Assembly (NCBI GenBank): GCA_947479755.1
Contig: CANKAM010000027.1
Location: 1 to 45,451, forward strand
Length of the DNA stretch: 45,451 nucleotides
DNA from: Bacteroidota bacterium
Lineage (GTDB): Bacteria; Bacteroidota; Bacteroidia; SXHM01
Reading direction: 5' to 3'
The notes below the pieces were generated by a model. That model was given only the letters and a program-made list of their open reading frames with translations, did not search any database and was not told where the DNA came from. Position 1 is the stretch's first letter; each line of letters opens with the position of its first letter. Shown here in pieces: positions 34,434 to 42,277 of the stretch. A program made the position numbers and the translations under genes.

Positions 34434-36533
34434 ATGAAAAGGTTTGCGCTGTTTGTTTTTGCGTTAGCGTCTTTCTCTTTTGCCAATGCACAGAGCATCG
34501 ACCCGAGCAAAATTGAAATCGTTCGCGATACGTTTGGAGTTCCGCATATTTTTGCAAAAACAGATGCCGAGGTTGCTTATGGTTTAGCTTGGGCAACATT
34601 AGAAGACGATACGGCAAACGCTCAATTTCTCTTGCTTGCTGCCAAATCACAATTGGCAAGACATCTGGGTATTGAAGGCGCAAAAATAGATTACGCTGCT
34701 CAATTAATGGGTGTGATGGATTTTGTGGAAGAGCACTACGAAAAAGATGTCCCCGAAGATTATAAACGTGTGCTGGAAGGTTATTGCGCAGGTGCAAATG
34801 CCTATGCAAAAGCACATCCAAAAGAGATGTTTGTAAAAGAGAAATTTTTCAGAGTTCGTCCGCAGGATGCACTTGCGGGCTATATGCTGGGTCTGGCATT
34901 GATGGGCGGAGTGGACGGAACAATAAATGACATTCTTAACGGAAATATTCTTACACGAATTCCCGAAAACTTTGATGAAGGTGTTGGTTCTAATGCCATA
35001 GCATTCAGTCCAAAAATGACAACTGATGGCAATACATATTTAGATATTAATTCACATCAGCCGCTGGAAGGATTACTCTCGTGGTACGAGGCACATGTTT
35101 GCAGTGAGGAGGGCTGGAATATTACCGGTTCACTTTTTCACGGAGGTATTTCCATTTTTCACGGAACTAATGAAAACCTAGGGTGGGCGCATACTACCGG
35201 ACATGTTGACGGTCTGGATGTATACAAATTAACAATGCACCCTCGTAAAAAGAATTTTTACAAGTTTGATGGAAAGTGGTTGAAGCTGGAAACCAAACGC
35301 GCCAAGCTTCGCGTGAAAATCGGCAAGAAAGAAAAGAAAGGTTTTATTCTTGCTATTGGAAAAAAATACTGGAAAAGTATTTACGGGCCAACCCTTAAAA
35401 CCAAGCACGGAACATTTGCTTTCCGCATGCCGGCCTTGCTAACACTAAAAGCAGGTGAGCAATGGTACCGCATGAACAAGGCAAAAAACTTTACAGAGTT
35501 TATGAGTGCTTTGAAAATTCAGGGCATCGCACATCAGAATGTAACCTATGCCGACAAAGAAAATAACATCATGTTAATAGCTAACGGATTATTTCCTGTC
35601 CGCAATTTAAATTACAACTGGAACATGGTGGTGCCGGGCGATACCTCTGCCACACTTTGGGATTCATATTATCCTGTTGAAGGACTTGCCAGTTTTATTA
35701 ATCCCGATTGCGGTTATGTGTTCAACGTAAATAATTCTGCTTTTGACGGAACAGGAAAAGATTGTAATCTGGATGGTACCTGCTACAGTCCTACCATGGG
35801 TTATCAGCTTGAAGTAAACAACCGCAGTCTGCGCTTTTATGAGCTGATGGAACAATATAAAAGCGTGAACTACGAAGATTTCAAACGCATAAAATTTGAC
35901 CACACTTATCCGCAAAAAATAAAATTTCTGCGCGATTTTCCGTTGGATGAGTTTATGACGTTGGATGAAGAAAAATATCCCGACATAGCTGATGCAATAA
36001 AAAAGATAAAAGCATTTGACCGCAGTGCCGACAGTCTGGATATGAATTTTTCAATCGTGTTGCTTTCAATGTGGAAGCTTTATGAAAACACAGGTGGCAA
36101 AGAAGACAGTTTGCGAAAAAGCAAAGAATACAGAATTGAAATGGCTGTGAAAAGTATTCGCGAAGGGAAGGAGCATTTGGTAAAAAATTTCGGCAGCATT
36201 GATATTCCACTTTCAAAAGTTCAGGTGCTGGAGCGTGGCGGAAAAGCATTAGCTATTAATGGTTGTCCTGATTGCATTCGCGCTGCGTATTCAAGTCCTA
36301 TGCCTGACGGCAGCATGCGTCTTTGGGTAGGCGATAGCTTTGTACAACTGGTAAAATTTACCAAAGCAGGACCTGAGATTGAGAGTATAAATTCCTATGG
36401 TGCATCAAACCGCCCTTACAGCAAACATTATAATGACCAGATGGAATTATTTGTGGCGCAAAAACTAAAAAAACGTTCGCTCAATAAAGAGGAAGTTTAC
36501 AAAAGCGCTGAGCGGATTTATCATCCCCAATAG
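34434..36533 (+). CDS. Penicillin acylase family Ntn hydrolase
   Basis: A 699-residue secreted or periplasmic N-terminal-nucleophile hydrolase (S45, penicillin/acyl-homoserine-lactone acylase group). Signal peptide MKRFALFVFALASFSFANAQ. The alpha-chain has IEIVRDTFGVPHIFAKTDAE. The autocleavage site is Gly185-Ser186-Asn187 in DEGVGSNAIAFSP, with Ser186 the nucleophile of the beta-chain. DINSHQPLEG and ENLGWAHTTGHVDGLDVYKL match the conserved beta-chain start. Length is near that of AHL and aculeacin acylases. Substrate cannot be read from sequence; N-acyl amide hydrolysis is expected. It starts immediately after the beta-helix lipoprotein stop codon. Confidence 0.93.
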   Translation: MKRFALFVFALASFSFANAQSIDPSKIEIVRDTFGVPHIFAKTDAEVAYGLAWATLEDDTANAQFLLLAAKSQLARHLGIEGAKIDYAAQLMGVMDFVEEHYEKDVPEDYKRVLEGYCAGANAYAKAHPKEMFVKEKFFRVRPQDALAGYMLGLALMGGVDGTINDILNGNILTRIPENFDEGVGSNAIAFSPKMTTDGNTYLDINSHQPLEGLLSWYEAHVCSEEGWNITGSLFHGGISIFHGTNENLGWAHTTGHVDGLDVYKLTMHPRKKNFYKFDGKWLKLETKRAKLRVKIGKKEKKGFILAIGKKYWKSIYGPTLKTKHGTFAFRMPALLTLKAGEQWYRMNKAKNFTEFMSALKIQGIAHQNVTYADKENNIMLIANGLFPVRNLNYNWNMVVPGDTSATLWDSYYPVEGLASFINPDCGYVFNVNNSAFDGTGKDCNLDGTCYSPTMGYQLEVNNRSLRFYELMEQYKSVNYEDFKRIKFDHTYPQKIKFLRDFPLDEFMTLDEEKYPDIADAIKKIKAFDRSADSLDMNFSIVLLSMWKLYENTGGKEDSLRKSKEYRIEMAVKSIREGKEHLVKNFGSIDIPLSKVQVLERGGKALAINGCPDCIRAAYSSPMPDGSMRLWVGDSFVQLVKFTKAGPEIESINSYGASNRPYSKHYNDQMELFVAQKLKKRSLNKEEVYKSAERIYHPQ

Positions 36534-36549
36534 TTTTTTTATTCCAGTA

Positions 36550-37239
36550 ATGAAACATCACGCGATTCAAAAATCGACTTTTAAATATCTGAGCGACTTA
36601 TCTGCAAAGAATAACAGAGATTGGTTTAATGCAAATAAAGAAAACTATCTGGAAGCACATCAGAACATGATTTCTTTTGTTGATGATTTAATTTTGGAGA
36701 TGAATAAGCATGATGTGTTGGAAAACGATTCGGGAAAGAAAAGTTTATATCGTATTTATAATGATGTACGCTTCAGCAAAAATAAAGCACCTTACAATCC
36801 GCGTTTCGCTTTTGGTTTTCAGAGGGCAAGTAAACTGCGCAGAGGAGGTTATTACTGCAGTCTCAAACCGGGCAATAGTTTTCTTGCATGTGGTTTTTTT
36901 TCACCAAACCCTGCCGACCTTAAAAGAATTCGTGAAGATATAGCAGTCAATTACCATGACTGGAACAAAATATTAAAGCTGAAGAGCATCAAAGAAAATT
37001 TCGGAACATTAACCGGTGATACCGTTGTAACTGCGCCACGCGGTTTTCAAACAGATCATTCTGCAATTGAGTTATTGCGTCACAAACAATTTATTTTCCG
37101 TCATCAATTCACTGATAAGGAAGTGTTGTCAGATAATTTTGTTGCAGAGGTAAACCGCATTTTCAAATCCGTTAGACCTTACTTTGATTATATGAGTGAG
37201 GTTTTAACTACTAATGCTAACGGAGAATCGATAGTGTAA
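36550..37239 (+). CDS. DUF2461 family protein
   Basis: A 229-residue soluble protein. It carries the DUF2461 features: TFKYLSDLSAKNNRDWFNAN near the N-terminus, YRIYNDVRFSKNKAPYNPRF (about residues 67-86), GGYYCSLKPGNSFLACGFFS and a C-terminal RPYFDYMSE segment. No signal peptide. Function of the family is unknown. It begins 16 bases after the acylase stop and may be in the same transcript. It converges on the mla operon with a 38-base gap and no clear terminator. Confidence 0.88.
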   Translation: MKHHAIQKSTFKYLSDLSAKNNRDWFNANKENYLEAHQNMISFVDDLILEMNKHDVLENDSGKKSLYRIYNDVRFSKNKAPYNPRFAFGFQRASKLRRGGYYCSLKPGNSFLACGFFSPNPADLKRIREDIAVNYHDWNKILKLKSIKENFGTLTGDTVVTAPRGFQTDHSAIELLRHKQFIFRHQFTDKEVLSDNFVAEVNRIFKSVRPYFDYMSEVLTTNANGESIV

Positions 37240-37277
37240 TTCAGCAACAATTTGGCGGAATTTCTTATTCTGTAGTT

Positions 37278-37520
37278 TTACTTTCCCTCTTCTTTCTTTT
37301 TCATGGGTCCCCGCTTATAGATAATAAGTCCCTGCAAAAAGTTGCGCAGTAGTTGGTCGCCACAGGCAACATAATTGGGATGATCGTCTTTGCGAAACAG
37401 AGCACTCAGCTCGCTTTTTGAAACGGTAAAATCAGCCAGCTTCAGAATATGAATAATATCATCGTCTTTTAGTTCAAGGGCGATGCGCAGTTTTTTAAGT
37501 ATGTCGTTGTTGGTTAACAT
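37278..37520 (-). CDS. DUF1456 family protein
   Basis: An 80-residue protein: MLTNNDILKKLRIALELKDD then DIIHILKLADFTVSKSELSA and LFRKDDHPNYVACGDQLLRN. This is one DUF1456 unit; the E. coli relative YehS carries two in tandem. The tail is Lys-rich (RGPMKKKEEGK). Family function is unknown. It starts 6 bases after mlaF, so it is the last gene of the mlaE-mlaF operon here, in the position where an MCE (MlaD) protein might have been expected. Confidence 0.85.
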   Translation of the reverse strand: MLTNNDILKKLRIALELKDDDIIHILKLADFTVSKSELSALFRKDDHPNYVACGDQLLRNFLQGLIIYKRGPMKKKEEGK

Positions 37521-37526
37521 GGATGT

Positions 37527-38288
37527 TTATTTTCCCGAAAATTCTTTCTTAATCCGCTTCATATAGTTCGAAGCATAAACAAAATCATTGATTTCCTGGT
37601 TGTCGGTGCGCAAAATTTCTTCGTTGCTGCCTTCCCACCATTTCTGTCCTTCGTAAATGAAAATAATGTTGTCACCAATTTCCATAACAGAGTTCATGTC
37701 GTGGGTAATCACAACAGTGGTGATATTAAACTCTTCCGTAATTTCTTTAATCAGGTTATCAATTACGATGGATGTTTTCGGGTCAAGTCCCGAGTTAGGT
37801 TCATCGCAGAAAAGATACTTTGGGTTCATGGCAATGGCGCGGGCAATGGCTACGCGCTTTTTCATTCCACCGCTAATCTCTGATGGGTAAAGTTTATTAG
37901 AGTTAACAAGGTCTACACGGGTAAGGCAAAAGTTGGCGCGCTCTATTTGTTCTTCATGGCTCATTGCCGAAAAAATGCTGAGCGGAAACATCACGTTTTG
38001 CTCAACGGTAAGCGAATCGAATAACGCACCGCCCTGAAAAAGCATTCCCAGTTCCTGACGTATTTCTTTCTTTTCTTTAAAATCCATGGAAAGAAAATCG
38101 CGTCCGTCAAATTCTACATGCCCTTCATCAACGGGCATAAGACCTACCATGCACTTGGTTAAAACTGTTTTTCCCGAGCCGCTTTGTCCGATAATAAGAT
38201 TGGCTTTTCCGGGATAAAATTTTGCTGAAATATTTTTCAGCACATGATTATCGCCAAAGGTTTTCGAAATATTTTTTATCTCTATCAT
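37527..38288 (-). CDS. mlaF: Lipid-transport ABC ATPase, MlaF-like
   Basis: A 253-residue ATPase driving the MlaE-type permease in phospholipid trafficking across the envelope. Walker A is GQSGSGKT, the signature ISGGMKKRVAIARAIA and Walker B YLFCDEPNSGLD, followed by the VVITHD switch histidine. The frame is open 19 codons further upstream (to 38345), but the ATG at 38288 (MIEIKNISKTFGDNHVLKNI) is chosen: it gives the normal N-terminus and overlaps the permease stop codon as ATGA. Confidence 0.95.
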   Translation of the reverse strand: MIEIKNISKTFGDNHVLKNISAKFYPGKANLIIGQSGSGKTVLTKCMVGLMPVDEGHVEFDGRDFLSMDFKEKKEIRQELGMLFQGGALFDSLTVEQNVMFPLSIFSAMSHEEQIERANFCLTRVDLVNSNKLYPSEISGGMKKRVAIARAIAMNPKYLFCDEPNSGLDPKTSIVIDNLIKEITEEFNITTVVITHDMNSVMEIGDNIIFIYEGQKWWEGSNEEILRTDNQEINDFVYASNYMKRIKKEFSGK

Positions 38289-39028
38289 ACCAGTAAAAGC
38301 TGTGTGAGAAAGAAATTGGTAAGCAGCACCAGTACAATGCTCCACACCACGGCACGGGTGCTGGAGATACCTACTTCCAATGCACCACCTTCTGTAAAAT
38401 ATCCCTGATAAGCCGATACAGATGAAATAACAAAAGCAAACACTACTGTTTTTTCCAATGCGTATTGCACGTAGTAAGGTGTGAAGGCAAACTGAATTCC
38501 GTAAACATACTCGTAGCTGGTTACTACTCCTGCTAATATGCCAAACAACCAGCCGCCAAAAATGCTCAGAAACATACTCATCAGAATAATGAATGGGTTG
38601 ATGATAACAGAAGCAACAATTTTAGGAAGTATAAGGTGTGTGGATGGATTTACGCCCATAATTTCCAACGCATCAATCTGGTCGGTTACGCGCATGGTGC
38701 CAATTTCAGAGGCAATGTTGGAGCCTACCTTGCCCGCCAGAATAATGCTGATGATGGTGGGCGCCAATTCCAATATGGTGGTATCGCGTGTTGCCAAACC
38801 TACGGCATATAAAGGTATCCAGGGACTGGTGAAACTGTAAGCACTTTGTATCGTGATTACCGCACCCATAAAAATAGAAACCAGCGCAACAATACCCACG
38901 CTGCCCCAGCCAAGGTTATCCAACTCTTCAAACAAACGTTTGCGGAAAATGCTCCATTTTTCGGGTACGCTGAAGGTTTGCTTCATCAGCATAAAGTAGC
39001 GCCCGGTGTGGAAGAGAAGTTTCAGCAT
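38285..39028 (-). CDS. mlaE: Lipid-transport ABC permease, MlaE-like
   Basis: A 247-residue integral membrane protein with an N-terminal interfacial helix and about five transmembrane segments. The MlaE/TrmE-family core is intact: ELAPTIISIILAGKVGSNIASE, then EIGTMRVTDQIDALEIMGVN (about residues 105-126), and ISSVSAYQGYFTEGGALEVG near the C-terminus. It overlaps mlaF by 4 bases. No gene for the substrate-binding MCE protein is in the window downstream; it may be encoded elsewhere. Confidence 0.95.
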   Translation of the reverse strand: MLKLLFHTGRYFMLMKQTFSVPEKWSIFRKRLFEELDNLGWGSVGIVALVSIFMGAVITIQSAYSFTSPWIPLYAVGLATRDTTILELAPTIISIILAGKVGSNIASEIGTMRVTDQIDALEIMGVNPSTHLILPKIVASVIINPFIILMSMFLSIFGGWLFGILAGVVTSYEYVYGIQFAFTPYYVQYALEKTVVFAFVISSVSAYQGYFTEGGALEVGISSTRAVVWSIVLVLLTNFFLTQLLLV

Positions 39029-39067
39029 TTAGGGCTGCTAAAATACAGATTTTAATATGCGTTAACT

Positions 39068-39100
39068 AAAAAGTCCCTCGCCTTTTGCGCGGGACTTTTT
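39068..39100 (-). terminator. Terminator between the carboxypeptidase-regulatory gene and mlaE
   Basis: On the minus strand, AAAAAGTCCCGCGC...GCGAGGGACTTTTT forms a 9-bp stem with one mismatch, flanked by A5 and T5, and so could work in both directions. It separates the upstream minus-strand gene from mlaE. Confidence 0.75.
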
Positions 39101-39103
39101 TAT

Positions 39104-39152
39104 GCCTTCCCCCTCCTTTTTTCAAGGAGGGGGTGTCCGAAGGACGGGGGTG
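39104..39152. repeat. REP-like element (CCCCCTCC...GGAGGGGG type)
   Basis: CCCCCTCC-TTTTTTCAA-GGAGGGGG (8-bp stem) is followed by GTCC-GAA-GGAC and then GGGGGTGGTC. This compound hairpin is a familiar dispersed repeat in Bacteroidota genomes. It ends at the stop codon of the carboxypeptidase-regulatory-domain gene. Confidence 0.75.
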
Positions 39153-39153
39153 G

Positions 39154-40344
39154 TCACAATATCGTAATCTCAAACACCTGTGCATTCGGTCCCTGCACAT
39201 ACCCGTTCATAAACGCTTTAAACTCTGCAACAGTAACAGTATGTATCACTTCCTGTCCGGGCAATATCGGTGTGCCCGACCCGTTCCAGCCTTCAACCGC
39301 GCTGTCAGCAGGATAAAAATGCCCCCCTCCAATACTCGGTCCTTGGGTGATATTTTTAATTTTCACCATTTCACCAACAGCCCATCTTAGGTTACTTGGC
39401 CCAAAGATGTTCAGCACCTGCCCACCGTTAATAGTTACAATAACTACCTCACGTTCCAGCTCAACATCAAGCACCAAATGCTGACCCGGACTTACATGCA
39501 CGTTCGCAATCGTTTTTGTAACAAAACCATCTTTCTCCACCGTTACCGTAAAATCCCCCGGTATAAAAGGTTTAAATAAATACTCGCCAGCTGCATCCGT
39601 TACCTCCTCAAGGTCGGTCTCATCAGCCCTTACCAAAACACCTTCAAGTGGATTTCCTTCACTGTCTGTAACCGTTCCTCCTAACCGTGTATGCTGTGTC
39701 CCTAAGTCTATTATTATTCGGTTGTTAAAATAATTCAGAAAAAAATCATTGTTCGTTGTCTTAAACTGAACTATCAGGTTATCTAAGTTATCATTCAGCA
39801 ACTCATCAGTATCCGAAAACTGTGTTATCAATTGTTCAGTTGCACTCTTCTTATCGCTGATAACATTTCTTGGTCCTGAAACTGCCGTTCCATACTGTGT
39901 TATCAGCGTCAGCAGGTCTCCCAGCATCACAGCAGTTATACCCTTACTCAGGATATTCGCAGCGTTCGTGTTCGCTATTCCTAAAATAAGGTTCGCTCTG
40001 TCAATCAGCAGACTGTCACCTAAATGCTCAAGGTCGCTTTCTGTAAAATTAACATTGCTGTAAAGTTCCTCATCATTCACATCTTTGGCGTATGATTTTA
40101 TCCCGCCTATAACAACTAGCAGCAATTCTATTAACGCTAACCGCTTTTCCTTTTTCGTGCTCGTTGCACCCTTGCTGCTCTTCTGCTGCCGGTTCTCAGT
40201 GTTCTGTATCAGCGTAATCTTCGAAAAGAAAAGCGTTACAACGCTCGCTATTCCTGCTAAGGCAGCCCATACCGCGTTGTTATCGGTCAGGCATTTTTTC
40301 ACTGCTAAGTACATGCTTAGCTTGTTTTCTTGTCTCGTATTCAT
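39154..40344 (-). CDS. Protein with carboxypeptidase regulatory-like domain
   Basis: A 396-residue protein with no cleavable signal peptide; a hydrophobic stretch at about residues 25-45 (VWAALAGIASVVTLFFSKIT) may be a membrane anchor. An alpha-helical region (about 65-215) is followed by a CarboxypepD_reg/TonB-plug-like beta sandwich (about 222-300: RLGGTVTDSEGNPLEGVLVR, DAAGEYLFKPFIPGDFTVTV, KDGFVTKTI). The last 90 residues (GGQVLNIFGPSNLRWAVGEM... to the end) form a separate, possibly beta-rich domain that I do not recognise. Function unknown. It sits 384 bases downstream of the HTH-protein gene on the same strand. Confidence 0.75.
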   Translation of the reverse strand: MNTRQENKLSMYLAVKKCLTDNNAVWAALAGIASVVTLFFSKITLIQNTENRQQKSSKGATSTKKEKRLALIELLLVVIGGIKSYAKDVNDEELYSNVNFTESDLEHLGDSLLIDRANLILGIANTNAANILSKGITAVMLGDLLTLITQYGTAVSGPRNVISDKKSATEQLITQFSDTDELLNDNLDNLIVQFKTTNNDFFLNYFNNRIIIDLGTQHTRLGGTVTDSEGNPLEGVLVRADETDLEEVTDAAGEYLFKPFIPGDFTVTVEKDGFVTKTIANVHVSPGQHLVLDVELEREVVIVTINGGQVLNIFGPSNLRWAVGEMVKIKNITQGPSIGGGHFYPADSAVEGWNGSGTPILPGQEVIHTVTVAEFKAFMNGYVQGPNAQVFEITIL

Positions 40345-40489
40345 TTTTTCTACGTGTTGCGTTAATCTGTCCGCCCTACTATGCAGGTGTTTTTTTGACG
40401 ACCAACTTGTTAATACTAATTGTTTAAAATTCTTGTAGAAATCAATTCATTTATTTTTTCTTTTTATTACCCGTCCGCTTTGGCTGTCT

Positions 40490-40516
40490 GTCACCCTGAG
40501 CGTAGTCGAAGGGCTA
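40490..40516. repeat. REP-like element (GTCACCCTGAGCGTAGTCGAAGGG type)
   Basis: TGTCACCCTGAGCGTAGTCG then AAGGGCT is a common dispersed palindromic repeat with outer CCCT/AGGG arms. It lies in the 384-base gap between the HTH and carboxypeptidase-regulatory genes (40345-40728). That gap otherwise holds three copies of TTCGTTATTC (40533-40560), the palindrome AATCTCGAGATT (40710-40721) and no gene. Confidence 0.65.
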
Positions 40517-40728
40517 TTTTTACTTTTTACTTCGTTATTCGTTATTCCTTGTTCGTTATTCTATATTCCCTTTCTTGCCTCCATCCTATTGCATCTTTTT
40601 CAAAATCAAAGGTAGCCTCCTTTTCTCCCTTCAAAACGGCACAAGTGTTCCGTTTTCGTTCGTGTGTTTTTCAACTCCAAACCCTTTGCTCACAAGCCTT
40701 TCAATAAAAAATCTCGAGATTAAAATTT

Positions 40729-41190
40729 CTAAAGCAGGTGCCGCTTCACCATCCACTCACGCAAAGTTGCAGGGCTTCCTACTCCTAAATGCTTGTAAAC
40801 AGCACTGCGTATCTTCCGCACTTTGCCGTAATCAATTCCGGTCATATCCGAGATAATTTTACCCGCATACCCTAAGGCCGTTAAAACAGCAACAGTCATA
40901 TATTTTCTCTTTATTACTTTCTCTTTGGCGGGCTTGGCTTGGTGTCTCGCAGCTTCCTTTAGTTTTTTTAGCTGCTCGTCATAATCCATTTTAGGCAGGT
41001 AAATAACAACCTCAATATCGCTTTCGTTGTCCGAGCAAATTTGTTGGTCTAAAAAAGGGCGTTCCACCGAAATTATTTCCTCCGGCTGCAAACCCTTCTC
41101 AGGCAAAGCAGGATGTATCGTTTGCTCATAAAGCTCCTTGGTGTCCTTGCACTCCAGTTTAATTCTAAAATATTTTCTCTTGGTAGCCAT
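40729..41190 (-). CDS. Small protein with C-terminal LuxR-type HTH
   Basis: A 153-residue soluble protein. The N-terminal half (KRKYFRIKLECKDTKELYEQ, ISVERPFLDQQICSDNESDI) is unfamiliar. The last 60 residues read VAVLTALGYAGKIISDMTGI then DYGKVRKIRSAVYKHLGVGS and PATLREWMVKRHLL. This matches the LuxR/GerE helix-turn-helix (recognition helix VRKIRSAVYKHLGV) without an attached receiver domain. It is a DNA-binding candidate; targets are unknown. The downstream carboxypeptidase-regulatory gene is 384 bases away. A weak TATATTG box is visible upstream. Confidence 0.7.
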   Translation of the reverse strand: MATKRKYFRIKLECKDTKELYEQTIHPALPEKGLQPEEIISVERPFLDQQICSDNESDIEVVIYLPKMDYDEQLKKLKEAARHQAKPAKEKVIKRKYMTVAVLTALGYAGKIISDMTGIDYGKVRKIRSAVYKHLGVGSPATLREWMVKRHLL

Positions 41191-41380
41191 ACCAGAAAAG
41201 GGTTAATACAATATAGATAACGAAGATTTCGCCCTATTAGTGTGTTAACAAATGTTTATAGTATAATAATTTAAAAAAATTCGCGCTTCGCGCAATTAAA
41301 TAATTCGGAAAACCGAAACTTATATGCAAAATGCGCAGAGCGCAAGCCTCTTTTTTGCGGGGGTAAGCCGAGATGTGTTA

Positions 41381-41512
41381 GCTAACGGTTTCGGGCTTGG
41401 CGAAGGTGGCGATTTTCACTACAAATGTTGATGCGGAGAACCAAACTTTGATTAACTACAAATGTGTCTGCGGAGCACTGAACCGCCACTTTTGCCAAAC
41501 CCGTGTTAGCGG
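41381..41512. other. attC-like imperfect palindrome downstream of the 154-residue gene
   Basis: Read on the minus strand, it opens CCGCTAACACGGGTTTGGC, AAAAGTGGCG and closes CGCCACCTTCGCCAAGCCCG, AAACCGTTAGC: about 28 bp of interrupted pairing with GCTAAC/GTTAGC outer boxes. The centre holds a direct repeat of about 22 bp (ACTACAAATGTTGATGCGGA at 41418, ACTACAAATGTGTCTGCGGA at 41455). It begins 20 bases past the stop codon of the minus-strand gene at 41533. Layout resembles an integron attC site, but the outer box departs from GTTRRRY. The rest of the gap (41191-41380) holds only two small hairpins (near 41281 and 41305). Confidence 0.55.
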
Positions 41513-41532
41513 ATCGGCTTTCACTTTCTTAT

Positions 41533-41997
41533 TTAATGTTTAACTTCAAACTCCAATTGTCGTCCCTCATTAAAAGCTTTTTTGTCCATACTGGAACCTA
41601 CAACAATTCCAATCCCCATTCCAATTGGTAGACCAGTACCTAAAAGACCCATATTTCCGGAAGCAGAACCTAGTGCAACTCCAATAGGTAATCCAAATGC
41701 ACCAATTCCAAGAGCAAGCCATCGCTTTCTGTAATAATTTTTAGGAACAAGATTGATTTTTTTCTCGATATGCTTTATGATTTCATTTTCATTTTCTTTT
41801 ATTGTTTTCGCAAAATATTTTTCAGAATCTGAAACTGAATTCAAAAGCTCAATATGTTGATTGATGAAGTCAATAATTTCATTTGGCAATTCTCTTTTTT
41901 TCAAAGCTTTTAAAAGCTCGCCAAGTTGATGATATCGACTTAATACTTTTGTGTTTTCTAAAATATGTTGTCTTTCAATTAGTTTTTTCATAATCAT
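41533..41997 (-). CDS. Hypothetical membrane protein with glycine-zipper region
   Basis: A 154-residue protein. The N-terminal 95 residues are charged and helical, with coiled-coil character (LIERQHILENTKVLSRYHQL, KYFAKTIKENENEIIKHIEK). Two short hydrophobic, Gly-rich segments follow (about residues 95-132: LGIGAFGLPIGVALGSASG, GTGLPIGMGIGIVVGSSM), a glycine-zipper pattern seen in small membrane-active proteins. I do not recognise the family. Met1 or Met3 may be the start. It is a lone gene flanked by GTTAGC-bearing palindromes, as in a mobile gene cassette. AT content is higher than in neighbouring housekeeping genes. Confidence 0.7.
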   Translation of the reverse strand: MIMKKLIERQHILENTKVLSRYHQLGELLKALKKRELPNEIIDFINQHIELLNSVSDSEKYFAKTIKENENEIIKHIEKKINLVPKNYYRKRWLALGIGAFGLPIGVALGSASGNMGLLGTGLPIGMGIGIVVGSSMDKKAFNEGRQLEFEVKH

Positions 41998-42013
41998 GAT
42001 TTTGTTTTAAGCT

Positions 42014-42140
42014 ATCCGCTAACATGGGTGCTATTGCAGCCTATTCTGTCTTCTCTAAAAAGCCGTCTATCAAAAAAGATATTTAAGGAACTAATCCTAA
42101 ACTTGTTCATCTCATCAATCAACAACTTTTGTTAGCCGCT
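42014..42140. other. attC-like element upstream of the 154-residue gene
   Basis: On the minus strand it runs from GCGGCTAACAAAAGTTG, 3 bases after the stop of the T9SS relic, to CACCCATGTTAGCGGATAGC, about 14 bases before the start of the 154-residue gene. The outer GCTAACA/TGTTAGC boxes pair over 7 bp; inner pairing is weak. The end CCCATGTTAGCGGATAGC matches CCCGTGTTAGCGGATCGGC of the other element, so the gene lies between near-identical boundary sequences in inverted orientation on the plus strand. Confidence 0.45.
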
Positions 42141-42244
42141 TATCTAAGGTTATTAATAATTATTTTCTTATTTACAATTCCGTCTCTTGTTTGTATGCTT
42201 ATGAAATAAACACCATTAGACTGAGAGAAAAGCTTTAAGAAATA
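42140..42244 (-). pseudogene. Fragment of a T9SS C-terminal sorting domain
   Basis: After an in-frame TAG, the minus strand reads YFLKLFSQSNGVYFISIQTR then DGIVNKKIIINNLR and TAA: 34 residues matching the end of a type A sorting domain (GVYFISI...KKIIIN). No start codon or cargo domain precedes it, since the CheB-fusion gene ends 34 bases upstream. It is the 3' stub of a lost secreted-protein gene, ending 3 bases before the attC-like element. Confidence 0.75.
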
Positions 42245-42277
42245 CTATACTCAATTTGTCCGAAATCCACACATACA

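Noticed and set aside
38289-38345. Longer N-terminus for mlaF
   Set aside because: It would overlap mlaE by 61 bases and add 19 residues not seen in the family; ATGA coupling supports the inner start.
40345-40728. Small gene in the gap upstream of the carboxypeptidase-regulatory gene
   Set aside because: The plus-strand frames here are low-complexity (Phe/Ser/Cys-rich) and cross a REP element; no start signal or family resemblance.
41381-42140. Canonical class of integron attC sites
   Set aside because: The outer boxes read GTTAGCG, where the third purine of GTTRRRY is missing, and no integrase gene is visible. The layout is kept only as attC-like.
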